Source: Myoxocephalus aenaeus (Eukaryota; Chordata; Actinopteri; Perciformes; Cottidae). Taken from it: DNA of 64,000 nucleotides. Below are positions 34,846 to 47,280 of this stretch, piece by piece. The number at the start of each line of letters is the position of its first letter. The first letter of the stretch is position 1. Below the pieces are notes generated by a model. It saw only the letters and a program-made list of their open reading frames with translations, was not told the DNA's origin and ran no database searches. The stretch is from assembly GCA_038501785.1 (NCBI GenBank), contig JBAMJR010000006.1:3319001-3383000 (forward strand). The letters run 5' to 3'. Position numbers and translations under genes: made by a program.

Positions 34846-37800
34846 CTACAGAAACAGGAAGCAAAAGCAGTTTAGGACAACGACTGATAAACACAACTTG
34901 TAAGCCAATAATAGTATTAGGTTTCACTCATTCAGTTAAATGCACAAATGATGTGAAAATCACATTAAGTAAATCGACCAATCTGAAATAAATAGCAAAA
35001 AGCCTAAAAAAATACCCGCTCTTATGTGTGTGCTGTGCATTTCAAGGATTGACCTTTAACCTTTGCTACTGGATCTGATGTCAGAAAAAGATACGCTCTC
35101 CCAAATGACAGTCCATTATTACCCTTATCATTTTTCCTACAGGTCAGCCCTATGTCAATTTATACTTTCCCCTAAAGATACAAATTATTCTATATTATTT
35201 ATTAGCGGTTATCAAATAACAAAGTCTAAAGATAATTACCATGTTTAATCTTTATTGAAGAATCTGGAGTTTTGTCCATATCTAACGCTACTCAACTCAG
35301 GTTTCCAGGAGACTTGAAATGCTCGCTGACACTTCAGTTCATAACATGTCTTAACTGGCCGCCATTTTCTCGCAAGTGCTCTATTGTTAATGCACATGTG
35401 CAGCTCTCACCAGAGAGGAAAAGGGGGCGAGGTGACTCTTTTTTTAGCTACAGCCATCAGCTCTGGAAAAAACTGTGTTTAATTATGTTTCACCTCTTGC
35501 TCGATCAGGCAAGTGACTTGGAAGATTTACTAGTCTGATGTGGCATTTTACTTGCCCAGGGTAAGCGGGTCATCCTTATCGTTGAACCCTGCAGTTCAAT
35601 ACAGAGTATAACCGATTATTATATTACAGCTTGTTGCTAATAATGGCAGGAAAAGGAAGCAAGACTGAAAAAATAATAGAGGAAATATTATGTGGAGATA
35701 TACTTTGCTGCCCCTGTAATTAGGGTGAAATTGCAGGAAATGCTTTGATCATTAATCTATCATTGTAAAACCACCAATGCATCATTGAAAGATAAAGAGA
35801 TTGAAAAACAGTGGATTTTTATACTCACTGTTTAATGGCTGTAACAGCAAAGTCTTTCCCGACACAGATGCTACTCCCTGCACCCCAGGGCATAGTGTAG
35901 TACTTCAGTACTTTTCCATCTTTGTAGAATTTATCCTTCACTGTCCTATTTTCCCCTGGTGAAGACCCAACCTCATTTAAGAAGCGGTCATACTTGAAAA
36001 TCTGTTAAGAGGAGACAAGAAAATGTATACATTATAATATCTTGCAAATGAGTTTGATCCTATGTCTCTTGCTCTATTTCTTGTAAACAAATAATATGAA
36101 AGTACCTTTTAAGAAAACAAAAAAACGTGCGTACATACTTACCTAATATGTAATTATCACCTCTAACCATTGGAGACAAATAAACCGAATGAACATTGGG
36201 AATTGATCTCGCCCTCTTGCTCGTCAACTCCTACTTGTTTCATTTGTAGGCAGTTAGCAGCTCATCCCAAAGGATGCATTCTGTTAGTAATTTAAATCAC
36301 ACTGCTTAATCCTGGCTCCTCGAGATTGCTTTGTGCTCCACAATATGGCTTCGAAATATCACAATGGAGGTACACATCTATGTGTATTATGATGGTGGAG
36401 GCTTCTAATACCACTTCATGTTAAGTGATAGCTCGTAGTACACATAAAAGTAAAGTACCTGTGGCTCTTGGTGTATCTGTGGGTCCATTTGAGGGCTGAG
36501 GAAGGGGAACAGACAAACTCTGTCCCCCTGTCTGAGGTGGTAGTCCTTTCCACTGGCCATGTGCAGGATCTTGTCCTGCACCACCTCTCTGCGTATCATT
36601 ACCGCAGCGGTGAGCCGAAGGGTCTCGCTCAGAACGCTATCTGCAGAATGGAAAGGACAGCAGAGTGGATGATGTCAGAGGGGTGTCAGTGGGAGTTAAA
36701 TCAGCCCTCGGGCGTAATTTGGAGAGGTACAAACATTTGCACGGAAATTGAATATATGGAAAAGACAATCATAATTTAATTGAATCAAAGGTAAAACTTT
36801 TATTGTCACCGTCATTGTTTCATTATGCTGCACTTATCTTGTTCATATCAACAAGTCAAATGACCCTTAATGTATTACATTTTACTGGAATGGCTAAACC
36901 TCTCGTTATCAGAGTAAGGGGCTGCTAGCAGCTGTTGCGTACCAAGCACAGGTGTGCTGTGTGTTTCCAGCAGGGTGATGGCAGAATGCTGCAGGGTGGT
37001 GTCGGGGCGAGTAAGGCCTCTGATCTCTGATTTAACAGCCTTCATGGCCTCAGGGTGAGTGAGCAGGAAGCCAAGGAGCCAAAAGGCAGCAGGTCCAGCA
37101 TTGCACTAAAAGGAAAACACTCAATTTAGCACAAACAGCTTTTATGAAAAACTTACATTTTGTATCAGTGGACATACAATGCATTTAATGTGGAGAGACC
37201 CGACATGGAGCTCTTTGTAATGCTTCTGTCTGAATATGACTGATGTGAGGAGGAGATGTTGAATCAGTTCACACACTTTGTAGACACTGCTGTCAGCCTC
37301 TCGAGAAGAGACACCTGAGCCTGTCAGGCAGTAATTGTTATGGGTTAAGGGAGCTGTCTAACCTCTACACACCTCAGGTCAGCTCTCCATTGACATCTAG
37401 GGAAATGCCCAAAAGTGACTTAAGGGGCAGCACGGTGACTTTCTGACCTCTTAGATCTTCAGGTCAACATAGGCCCAGACAATTTAATGGCGAAAATTGC
37501 AAATGGTTTGCATTCAACTAAATATCTCCTAAACCCCAAGGTCTATTTGAATAATTTAAAAAGCTATAATATGCAGAAAACCCTTGTGAATATAGCTAAT
37601 AAGTTCATATATGTGTTAGTGGTATATTAGTTTATGATAGTACACAGAAAAGGAAAAAAAAGGTTATTTTATTATATCGTAACTATACTAATGAATGCTT
37701 TAATATATAACATAGCTCTATATGTTAGGAGTATATGTGTGAAGTTTGGGTTTGGTTGAGTGAAGTCAAGTATTTTTTATAATTATTTTAGTTCAGGATT

Positions 37801-40800
37801 TTCGAGTGATCGTGTCTAACTCGGCCAACACTGAAAGTCCCCACTCCCTGCCTGGTCCCTGAACGGTCTTCGCTTCACTCTAGCCATGTGCAGCAGACTG
37901 AGAGCAAGCTAAGGGATCTAAACAAGGCCTGATAAATCTTACTTCAGCCATAAGTAAGTCAATTTTTCTTTTTCTTTGCAGGACATAAATGGCAATGTTG
38001 TACATATCTTGGCGAAGATTGGTTTCTCAGCGGATTTTGTGTTATTGGTTAATTCAGTAGGCTCAAAAGGCTTCCAAAACTGTATGGTAATCATGTGTAG
38101 CTTCATGCTATCAATATGAAATGGCATATTTTCAAAAAGTTTGATGAAGGGCTGAGCCCCCATTTGGGGTTCAGAAGGTTAATACCTCAGATAATGCTAT
38201 GAGCCTGGTAACCTAAACCCAGGGTGTTTTTTTTTTAAAGGAATAGTTCAGCATTTTGAGAAATATACTTTGAGAGTTAGAGGAAATACCACTTGCACGT
38301 CTAAACACTCAATATGTAATTACTGTAGTTGCAGTTTTTACACTTTTTTTTACAGATTAAACAAACAAGCTATAACATGCTGGAAGGCAGTTTTTGTTAT
38401 TTTGTACAGGACCATGCTAGCTGTTTCACCCTGTTTTCAGTGTTAATGCTAAACTGAACGAACAAACTGCTGGCTCCGGTTTCATATTTAGCGCATAGAC
38501 ATGAGTGGGTTACATTTCATCGTACACTTAGCAACTCTTGACTCAGCATATTTCCTAAATTGTCAAACAATTTATTTAGGGTATAACTTGATTCACTGGC
38601 AGAAAAGCTGCGAGTGTATGACTCACTAAAACTAATGAATTATTTTTACATTCAAATACATGTGAGAGTGTACAGACACCTCAACACATTAAATCACCAT
38701 CTCCTCTAAAAGTAAAGTAAGTAATAAATGAATTGCAGTAAATGTTTCAGTCAATAACAATGATTGTTTAAAAACGAGAAGAAAAAAAAACAGCTACCTC
38801 CAGCCTGTGCGGTACTCAGGATGAACTAGTAGGTGGCTTTGGGGAAATCCCAGCATTGTCTGTAACACATGTATAAGCCACATTCACTCTGGCACGTCCC
38901 ACTGGACTCGCATCTAATGCCTCTATTCTCTGCAGTGGTGCTCCAGTTTTCTTCCCAGACTGAGAGTGTGTGCTCGAATATCCCAGTAGACATACATGAT
39001 AAAGTACAAATACACATGCTGGGGGAATAGCGGTCTTTCCCAAACCGGCAGAGCATCTTTAAGAGCCTGTAGTGGGTGGAGTGGCAAAGGTTTCTCTGTG
39101 TTACTGGATGAACAATTATTGATCCAGTGAGACTGGCAGGTAAATAGAGGGCTGAAGCTATTACAGCTCAAATGAAGCATAGATGAACAGCAGACACTAG
39201 GACAAGCAAACAGCTTGCTATCTCCCCCATCTGGCAGCAGAGAGCAATTACACCATGTTGCTCTAAACGTGTCTGAACTGGTGAGTTTGAGGAAGCAACA
39301 TTTCTGTATTCACACCTGTTGTTAATAGTGGTGAGTAATACTCGACAAGAGGATTCATATATGTGAGGTGTGAAGTTATGCACTTTGAGCTAAGCTAAGT
39401 AGAAAAGCTGATCGACAGCACAAATTCTGCCTGTGAAGGCCTTCGGAAATAGAAAAAAATAAGAAAGAGGAAGCAACTTCAGCTGACTATCGCATGTTCT
39501 CTTACTCAATGTCCTCTCATGTAATTAATTATGAAACCTCAAACCAGATAAGGTGTCATGGAAACTGATTCACATTACCACAACAATCAAAACTCCACTG
39601 TGAGTTGCAGGTTGAGGCAGGCGGCTCTCAGTAACTTTGCAGCCTGAGCATGCAGAGCGGATCTAAACCATGAAGTATGGGCGTGGAAGGTTTGTATGTT
39701 TTGGCATCAATGCGTGGCCTTGTGTGTGTTTTGAGATTTGTGTGTGGGAGAGAAACATACAATGAAACCAGCTCTCACCTGTGTGGCCCACAGCTGCAAC
39801 AGCAAAGCTCTTTTCTGCATTTCTGCATCGACTCCCTCGTCCTGCAGGAAGCCATGGTAGCTCTGCTGCCAAGAGCTTGACCCCGACCCTCCGTTCAGAC
39901 AGTTTGGGGACAGCAGCTCCCACAGTCGAACCCGGCATGAGTCAGCTGTTTTGGTTTCCCCTGGTGAAGACCCAACATCATGTCATACTTACTGGGCTGT
40001 ACACACATGCAGTCAGAAAGGAAAGCAAAAGTAAAATAACTTGACTTTCATTCGCTATTGTTCGGCTTACCTCGCTTGAGTGAGCCTCGAGCCAGTTTGG
40101 TGAGAAGATCGTCAAACTTGCGAAATTCTTTGTAGACTGCGGATGCATTGTCGCTCCTCTCAAATAATGTAAGATATCCGGCCCTGAGGTACAACAATAC
40201 AGTTGAATATCTTCCTATCTTTCTCTCCTGGTAGTATAAACAATGACATCATTTGATTGACAGAAGGTTGCAGAGTTTAAAACACGGTGCGTTACCTGAA
40301 GAGTAGGCTGTAACAAAGGCTAAAGAGTCCATCCTGTCTCCACTCTGATGGGCTGCAGTCGTTCTGGTCATTCAGCAGCAGGCTCTGAAGGTGAGTGTTC
40401 ATGGAGCTGCTGAGCTTGGAGAGACTGACATCTTGAAAATGCCTGAGGAAATAATAAAAAGATATTGAGATTTGCAATCTGCATTTAAATCAGAGTTTCT
40501 CTTCTCATTTTGTGAACCATAACGTCTGTCTGAAAGATGCATTCCTTACTGTTCCATCCACTTCCTCTCGGCTCTAGGTGTGATACTCGGCAGCTGCAGA
40601 CTGAAGATCCTTTTCATGAGCTGGTCTCTGTTGTAGGTGAAGTCTGTGTCGTTCATCACAGCATCAAAAGAGTTTGGATCCAACAGCACCGTCACGTAAT
40701 TACCAGCAACACAGACCTGGAAGGACATCATTTTAGTTTGATATTTATTATTTGAATAGGGGTTTTTAATAGGGGTTTTTCTATGCAAAAATAATTTGTC

Positions 40801-41958
40801 TTTAATTTGAAGTTATGTGGAATGGTCAGTGTTTTGCTCGAAGATATGCAGTGAAACATTATGTTCTATATTGGAATAATAATGAGTTGCAGCAGCCTCT
40901 GCAGAACTAATTTCAGATATATTCAGATTAAAAGTATAAATGGCGACTACTGAACTTGCTTTCACGACACATGCATAATGATGTCTTAAAATGAATAGTT
41001 TGTTGCAGTCATGTGAAAACCGGATTTGCATTTCAGATCATACATCTGATTAGCTGACAGACTTCCTGCTCTACATCTTTGAACATTTTCTCTCGAACCA
41101 TTACATATTCATTTGTTGTTCCTATCTGGCAGGCAAATATTCCTACACAGTCTTTATCAGAACTTACTGTGAAAATATCCCCATGTCTGTCTTTCATCCG
41201 GGACAAAAACTTTGCAGCATCTTTTCCAAACTCAAGAGCGTGCCCCAACCACGGAAAGAAGCCTTTGTCAAGAGGAGGCTCATTTTTCCGCCTGTGAAGT
41301 ATAAGGAAACTTGTTAAAATTACAACAGTAGGAAGTTTCAAATGTTTTTCAGGAAAGCCTTGACCCACTGGAGCCCTAGCTTGAGGTAGAGCAAGCGATG
41401 CTTTTCCCTTTCCTCACGCAGCCTTTTCCTGCAGGTCGTTTCTCTGACCTTTAAGACGACACTGTCAATGTGAGTAGTTTATCTAGCTCTCATTCATGAA
41501 TCTAAACTAACAGGTTTGGAGGCAACATGAAGTTATGTCATGGGAGCTTACTGTCATGAAGTTGAAACAAAGGCCACAGTGTAAACCATAAGAATCATTT
41601 TGAGTGTTTTCTCTGATGTCGTTTTAGGATAACTAATTGCAGAGAATCAGCGTTGATCAAACGTAGTCAGATAATATGATGAAATAAGAGGTATTCTAAT
41701 ATAATTACTATGCATTCATGTTTTTAAGTAACATTAAATATACTTTAGAAAAAAGTAAAGCTTTTCGAAATTACAGTAAGTTTATTTTGGCAGTATTTTG
41801 CAGACCTTTAGAATAACAATCTCTAAAATGCACCTTTGTTCACAATCTCATATCTGCAATTATCAACATATTAATACATGTCTTTACCTTGTGCGGGTGG
41901 AGTAAAGGAAAACTAGTATAAGGAGTCCATTAAGAATTAAGAATATTGTCCACAACAT
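34686..41958 (-). CDS. ptgis: Prostacyclin synthase, CYP8A1 (complete, 10 coding exons)
   Basis: An ER-membrane cytochrome P450 that isomerises prostaglandin H2 to prostacyclin without needing a reductase. Ten exons join with correct splice sites and phases: 41888-41958, 41168-41291, 40550-40716, 40296-40442, 40071-40183, 39779-39960, 36943-37105, 36459-36640, 35829-36001 and 34686-34845, total 1482 nt or 493 residues plus stop (human 500, also 10 exons). Visible features are the N-terminal membrane anchor (residues 2-20), the proline-rich hinge and PWLGHALEFGKDA block, the I-helix segment CNAGPAAFW (269-277), the K-helix ExxR as ETLR (328-331), FPFLSPQMDP, and the haem loop PWGAGSSICVG with ligand Cys429 (human Cys441). 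It ends RYGFGMLQPDGD and a basic tail. The I-helix lacks the usual AGxDT acid-alcohol pair, as known for this isomerase. All key residues are present, so it is probably functional. Confidence 0.96.
34846..35828 (-). other. ptgis: ptgis intron 9
   Basis: About 1 kb between exons 10 and 9. I recognise no repeat family or extra exon in it. Confidence 0.75.
35829..36001 (-). CDS. ptgis: ptgis exon 9 (haem-binding loop)
   Basis: Encodes IFKYDRFLNEVGSSPGEN through FYKDGK and the haem loop PWGAGSSICVGKDFA. Acceptor TTAACAG, donor GTGAGT. The segment EVGSSPGENRTVK is several residues longer than the human counterpart and contains the 22-bp stretch shared with the exon 6 acceptor. Confidence 0.95.
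36459..36640 (-). CDS. ptgis: ptgis exon 8 (K-helix ExxR)
   Basis: Encodes DSVLSETLRLTAAVMIRREV through RVCLFPFLSPQMDPQIHQEPQ. Acceptor TTCTGCAG, donor GTACTT. Confidence 0.95.
36943..37105 (-). CDS. ptgis: ptgis exon 7 (I-helix)
   Basis: Encodes CNAGPAAFWLLGFLLTHPEA through HSTPVL. Acceptor CTTTTAG, donor GTACGC. It is separated from exon 6 by a 2.7-kb intron, the longest but one in the gene. Confidence 0.95.
37106..39778 (-). other. ptgis: ptgis intron 6
   Basis: A 2.7-kb intron with no missing exon, since flanking exons join in phase 0 and match the family. It includes a fish repeat fragment at about 38232-38480. Otherwise I recognise nothing. Confidence 0.8.
38232..38480. mobile_element. 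Fish interspersed repeat fragment (GGAATAGTTCAGCATTTTGAG type)
   Basis: Begins AAAGGAATAGTTCAGCATTT, with downstream CATGCTAGCTGTTTCACCCT. This is the pattern of a common fish repeat that also occurs near 50257-50632. Confidence 0.55.
39779..39960 (-). CDS. ptgis: ptgis exon 6
   Basis: Encodes GETKTADSCRVRLWELLSP through ALLLQLWATQ. Acceptor TTCACCAG with a weak pyrimidine tract, donor GTGAGA. The acceptor region shares 22 exact bases with exon 9 (see findings). A nearby upstream alternative acceptor would give an immediate stop. Confidence 0.92.
40071..40183 (-). CDS. ptgis: ptgis exon 5
   Basis: Encodes AGYLTLFERSD through FDDLLTKLARGSLKR. The AGYLTL block matches human LLRAGYLTLYG. Acceptor ACCTCAG, donor GTAAGC. 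Confidence 0.94.
40296..40442 (-). CDS. ptgis: ptgis exon 4
   Basis: Encodes HFQDVSLSKLSSSMNTHLQS through SLCYSLLFR. Acceptor TTCCTCAG, donor GTAACG. Confidence 0.93.
40550..40716 (-). CDS. ptgis: ptgis exon 3
   Basis: Encodes VCVAGNYVTVLLDPNSFDAV through AERKWMEQ. Acceptor CTTCCAG, donor GTAAGG. Confidence 0.95.
41168..41291 (-). CDS. ptgis: ptgis exon 2
   Basis: Encodes RRKNEPPLDKGFFPWLGHAL and on to HGDIFT, closely matching the N-terminal catalytic region of vertebrate prostacyclin synthases. Acceptor CTTCACAG, donor GTAAGT. Confidence 0.95.
41888..41958 (-). CDS. ptgis: ptgis exon 1 (signal anchor)
   Basis: ATG at 41958-41956, encoding MLWTIFLILNGLLILVFLYS and then basic residues; donor GTAAAG. 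This is a hydrophobic ER anchor followed by a positive stop-transfer stretch, as in microsomal P450s. The exon ends in phase 2. Confidence 0.93.
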
Positions 41959-42025
41959 CTTTCAGTAGAGTCTGATACTTGTCCTGTCCCGTTGATCATC
42001 TATTCCATAGCTGCTGGCAACTTGG

Positions 42026-42075
42026 TTTTATGTGCGAGCTCTGCTCTGCGTATGAGGAGGCGTGGAAAGGTGTGG
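42026..42075 (-). promoter_or_regulatory. ptgis: Candidate ptgis core promoter elements
   Basis: On the minus strand ACATAAAA (42033-42026) lies about 70 bp upstream of the ATG. CCACGCC (42065-42059) and CCACACC (42075-42069) lie just upstream of it. The spacing suits a TATA-like box with GC/CACC boxes, but the transcription start is not known. Confidence 0.35.
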
Positions 42076-43143
42076 CTTTGAACCACAGTTGTTACACAAC
42101 ACTCGACAGAACTCAGTGTCCCACGTCACAAAAAACACCACATTGTGAGTGACACTTAACTATTTATACTATTTAAGAGTTTAACGATTTCCAGTCAAAG
42201 GTTAAACATCCTGCACAAAATCCTTAGTTCACACGCAGAAAAGCCGACCTGGCAGAACATTTCCCAGCAATGTGAAGAGACTCATGTTGCACGTTGTAAC
42301 GGGTGATGTCAGGGCCCACATATTTCATGGAGGGTGTCATTAAGTTAAGTTCTCGTGGTTTGTTTAAATCCTCCTATGACAACATTTAATTCCCTTTAAC
42401 ATTGTGAAATGTAGAATTGTGTACCTCCCAGTCAGTCACAGGGACAAGTATCTACTGATGACGCTGTCTGCCACTGAAACCAATGATTCATTTCCATAAC
42501 TAAAAATTAAATCTGTCACCAGATTGGTTTATGAGATACTGTGAGGCTATTCATGGGTTTACTAGCAAATGAAGCAATGGCCAATGAGTCACAGCTTACA
42601 GCATGCTGATGTTATTATAGAGAAACAATGGCAGCAAAAAGAGGAACGGTGCAGGTCCTCTTCCTGCCGGCAGAGGGAAGTCATGCACTGACAGTGGAGA
42701 AAAGTCAAGCAGAGGATACTGAAGTGAGGTCAGGCCACGATTTCTTATTTCAGGTGAAAATCGTACAGTTCAAAACCCGAAAATTACAAGTAACGTTAAC
42801 GTAAATGTGGTCAGCTTGACTTTCAGTGTTAACCTTTGTTTTATATATAATTAAATATGCATGATTTTAGAACACAAACTATATTATCCTCTATAATATA
42901 TTTCAGAAAAGTCCATAATATGACAGCAAAACCGCCGTAACCGAGAAAACTAAAGAAGACGGACAAATTAAGAGGAAACGAAGACTTTACGAGATTACGT
43001 CGGAGGCATTCAAAGTCTTATTTAATAGTTTTCCAATGCTAATAACCGCCTGCCTCTGCTGCCAGTGTTGACATCAAGTGTGCTCTTCGCTAACCAACCG
43101 TACCAGCAACAACAACCGGACACTTCCGTTCCTACCGCAAACG

Positions 43144-43855
43144 AGTAGGTTCGTTCGAAAGAGCTGCGCCTCGCCTGGAATCCAGACGAGAGCAGGCGGC
43201 TGCAGCAGGAGGCGTTCACAAGAAACTGCGGTCAAGTCGGACAGTTTTAGTCTGACTTCAAAGTATACACAAGAAGCCACAGAAAAAAACGACTTCCTGT
43301 TAGTTCCGAACTTTAGGCTTCTTGTAGTTTACAGATCACGTTTGTATTTATTCATATGTGTTTATAAATATATATGTATGTAGAAATGTGCGTGTAGCTG
43401 CATCCTTTGTTCTTGTTATGTCTGCCTGTGAAATACATTACTACTGGTTTTGATATGTGTTGTAGAAATAAGATTTAGTATTATCAACCACACACAAGAT
43501 ATGTTTTTAGATTAAACATGAGACTAATAGGTAACAATTGAGCGTTAAAATAAGGATTTTCTACAACACCTGGTGTTTGCTGTCAGATCTAAGAGTCAAT
43601 CAGCTCTCTGATGTGGTGACAGCCAGGCGTTTCCCATCATGCACTGGGCCACGCAGTCGGAGGAGTGCTACTGCGGCGCCTGGCCCAAAAATCTGCTGCC
43701 GCCTGGCTCTCGTGAGATTATCGTTGACCACGTGTGCATGACGTCAGAGCAAGTCGGGATCAAGTCGGACACAAATCTAACCGGCATGCATTGTGTGCCG
43801 ATCGCCGGCAATCGATTCTGCGCAGAACTGGCTCATCTCGAACGAGCCTATTTAC
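43144..43855. mobile_element. Candidate non-autonomous element with imperfect terminal inverted repeats
   Basis: The left end TAGGTTCGTTCGAAAGAGC and the reverse complement of the right end TAGGCTCGTTCGAGATGAGC share most positions. The interior is unusually G+C- and CpG-rich for this region. CAAGTCGGACA occurs twice in direct orientation (about 43229 and 43758). No matching target-site duplication was found, so the outline is tentative. Confidence 0.4.
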
Positions 43856-44031
43856 ACGGAAAATGTGCACGGATTGTCAAAAGATAAATATTAATAAAAA
43901 CATTCCTGTCTCTAACTATTGTACAAGACAACTTGCTAACAATGTCTGTATTCCACGTATTACAAATTCTGACCCCAGCTGAATACCATATTTTACGCAA
44001 AAAGAGATTATAATTCAAAATAATGACATTA

Positions 44032-44034
<3 letters not shown>

Positions 44035-44080
<46 letters not shown>
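44035..44080. repeat. (ATT)n microsatellite
   Basis: About 46 bp of trinucleotide repeat. Confidence 0.96.
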
Positions 44081-46984
44081 GCATTAATAACATATAGAAG
44101 AGAACGACATATGTTAAATGTAATGAAGACAAATATAAAATATAATCAGTAAAGGTCAAATAAAACTAATTTAATCATGTTTTTTTTAAATGTTGTTGTA
44201 ATAATGTTTAGAAATGTTATATTCTATGTATATTATTTGTACAGTTAATTTAAATCTCACATAATAAGGGAGCCACATTGATCAGATATGATCTCATAAA
44301 GCATTACTCAAACACCCCCGTCACCTTCCCGACACACACACAGCCCCTCATAAAAAACAATACTATTTTAATATCAACATATAATAATCTCAGAATATAT
44401 TAATACATTTATGTGTTTTTTTAAAGTGGTAAAAAATTGATACATATACACTGTTTAATGTGTTCTATTCAAGTCTAAATCAGACTCATATAGTTTTTAG
44501 ACATCTCCCATGGGAAGGGACCAGAAACACTGCCAGGCAATAAAGCCAACGTCTCAGGAATAATGGTGTTATTGTGTTAATGACCCTAAGCTGCCTGTTT
44601 CATAAAAGAGGGGTGTGGTTCACTAGAAACCAATCAACTTTAAACAATCAGCCTCTGGTATAAACAAACATCACATTCAATTTCACATACAACAAATTGT
44701 TCTACGAAATAGTTTTCTCAAAACATTTACAATGTCTGTTGATTTGAACCTGGACATACACACATTCTCTTTTAAAACCAATCGTTTATAAGTTAGGGGT
44801 GCACTTTTGAACCAGTTATTAATATTTCTATATATCAGTTCTTTAAAAAAAAAAAAAGCTCCACTGATTAACTTTTTTAGGACTGAAAGGGGCGGCACCT
44901 CCAACACTTTATCCAGTTCTCTGTATACATCCATGGCCCCAGCACACAGAAAGTTGTGTCGGGCATTTTCCACACTAAGGGCGCTCTATAGACGGTACTT
45001 TTTCCCGTTTTCTTGCACATTGGACCGATCATCACTGTAAAGTAACTAATAACTAATAACAGCTGTCAGATAAATGCAGTGGAGTTATATAATATATATA
45101 TACAACTCTTCAGCCTCATGAGTTGTAGTGGTATAAAACATATGGAAATACTCAAGTATAAAAGTTCCTATTGATAGACCTACTTGAGTATATTGACTTT
45201 TACATTCGACCACTGATTTAACATAAATGTGTAAAATACAATGTTTGTATTTATTTGAATTAACATTTGTTTTCAATGTTTAGGTTTGTAATGAGTTAAC
45301 CGATAAACACATCACATTTAAGAATAAGTCAAATCTACAGTATTTTATGATAATATATCAATTATAAGTATACATTTACAGTTAATTATTGGATACTATG
45401 TTTGCAGTTCATGCTGTTAATCCTCAGTCGCTACATGACAGCAATCAAATGGCATAACTGACTGTGAAGTCACAGTGTACAGTTTTAATTTGATTATAAA
45501 TTACTGTAAAAAATGTCACAGTAACTTGCTGTCAAAGTAATGCAAGAAACAAGTTATTTCTGTAAATTTACAGACAAATACACAATTTCACTCAATGGCA
45601 TAGATGTAATTTAAATTCATCTTTAAAACTCCAGATTTAGATTTTGCCAACAGTCATGTCCAGGGAGTATAAATATAAACAGATAAAGTGCTCAACAATT
45701 TAAGTTGGATCTCTAACGAGCTCTATCATTTACTTTTGATTACTGAGAATATGAAGAATTATCTTAAACTAAAATAATATTGTATTTGATCATTTACAAT
45801 TTGTCAACGTTTTTTAAATGTGCACTTGATTTATAAGTTATTTTATAATATAATTATATTATTATCATTATATTATTGTATAATTTGATGCTATCCATAA
45901 AAACCCTGAAGTGTAAATGAGGTTCAACAAAACATGAGCTTAACTACATTTTTTATATTTTAGTTTATAAATGAATAGTAAACACATAGTCAGTGTAAAG
46001 TCATAATTCATTAAAATGATAGAATTGACATAGTGGACATTAGTTATATTCCTGAATACCTCAACAATAAAAATACAAGGACTGCTGTAATCTTTACATT
46101 TACACAGCGAGGAATCTTTATTAGCCTCCTGAAGGAAACTAATCGTTTCTAGGTGGACCATGTAATAATCATTCCTCCCGTAAAGGCCTTTAAGTGGATG
46201 GTGTTAAAGTTTCCACGGCCCAGTTAGACACAGCTTTTTCACATTTTGTTCAAACCGACCCCATATTTTATTAGGATTACTCTGAGATTGAATCCTGACA
46301 ACTGAAGGGTTTTCCTGCAGACTTCTTCTGGGCTCTCTCCCAGCTAGAACAGTTGTCACAGGGTGACAGAAGCCCACAGATTCACTGAAAAAGTGGGTGC
46401 AAAGGCAGATCAAGTTTTCTTGACACAATTCAAATTGCAGTTTCAAAACGAGAGTGCTCAATTATCCCTATAATCAGAGCTTTGAGACAAAAAGACATTT
46501 GGTTTAGTGGTAAGATGGAGGACGTAGCACACAGTTGCACTTGGAAAGCCACAGGAAGTTATTTGACACCATTTGTCCGAAAAGCACTGAAAGGGAGAAA
46601 GAGCAGAGTGACACATTGAGCCATCATGACTTTCTCTGCATGGGGAGATTATCCGGCATCTTTATCAAAGTGTTAGAGTTGAGAATGGCTTCAGTCAGTT
46701 GTAACGTCTCAGTTTCTTACACCCAGAAATTTGTTTTCTGTGATGTCAGTCAGTTGTCTCGTTCACACCCAAGACAAATCCACAACTCCAGTTTTGCTGA
46801 TTTTAAAGACTAAATTGTGGTTTTGGATTATTATTTCCTCTATAATTTTGTGATTTTGTGATGGAATAGGAAACTGATCCACGCAGCAGGCTACACAGTA
46901 ATATCAAAGATACTGTGATGAGTTGAGTTCACAGCTCAACATTGATAGAACGGCAGAAGCTTAGTGGTCCTTAGACAATGTTTT

Positions 46985-47280
46985 ATTCAGAGATGCAATG
47001 TAGTCGATAAATCAATGAATCAATCGGCAGCCTGCAGTTATCTTAATAATCAATTTAGTCATTCTCAAATGTGAGGATTTGATGCTTTTCTTTTATAGTA
47101 AAGTGAATATCTTTGGGATTAAACAAGATGAAGATGTCCCCTTTGGCTGTCGGAAACCATACCATTATGTTTCACTCTTTTCTGACATTTTAGCTCCAAA
47201 ACAAATTAGTTATCTGAGAAAATAATTCTCAGATTAACTGACAATTACAAAAATAATTATTAGTTGCTGCACAGTGTTAT
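46985..47280. mobile_element. Fish MITE-like repeat (AATCAATCG / TTAGTTGCTGCAC ends)
   Basis: The ordered blocks AAATGTGAGGATTTGATGCT, GTGAATATCTTTGGGATTAA, CTTTCTGACATTTTAG-like words, TTATCTGAGAAAATAATTCT and TAATTATTAGTTGCTGCAC follow the consensus, as I remember it, of a very abundant percomorph repeat. Confidence 0.7.

Noticed and set aside
44683..44973. Minus-strand 96-residue frame with MENARHNFLCAG start
   Set aside because: Crosses a poly-T/A run, no family recognised, AT-rich surroundings.
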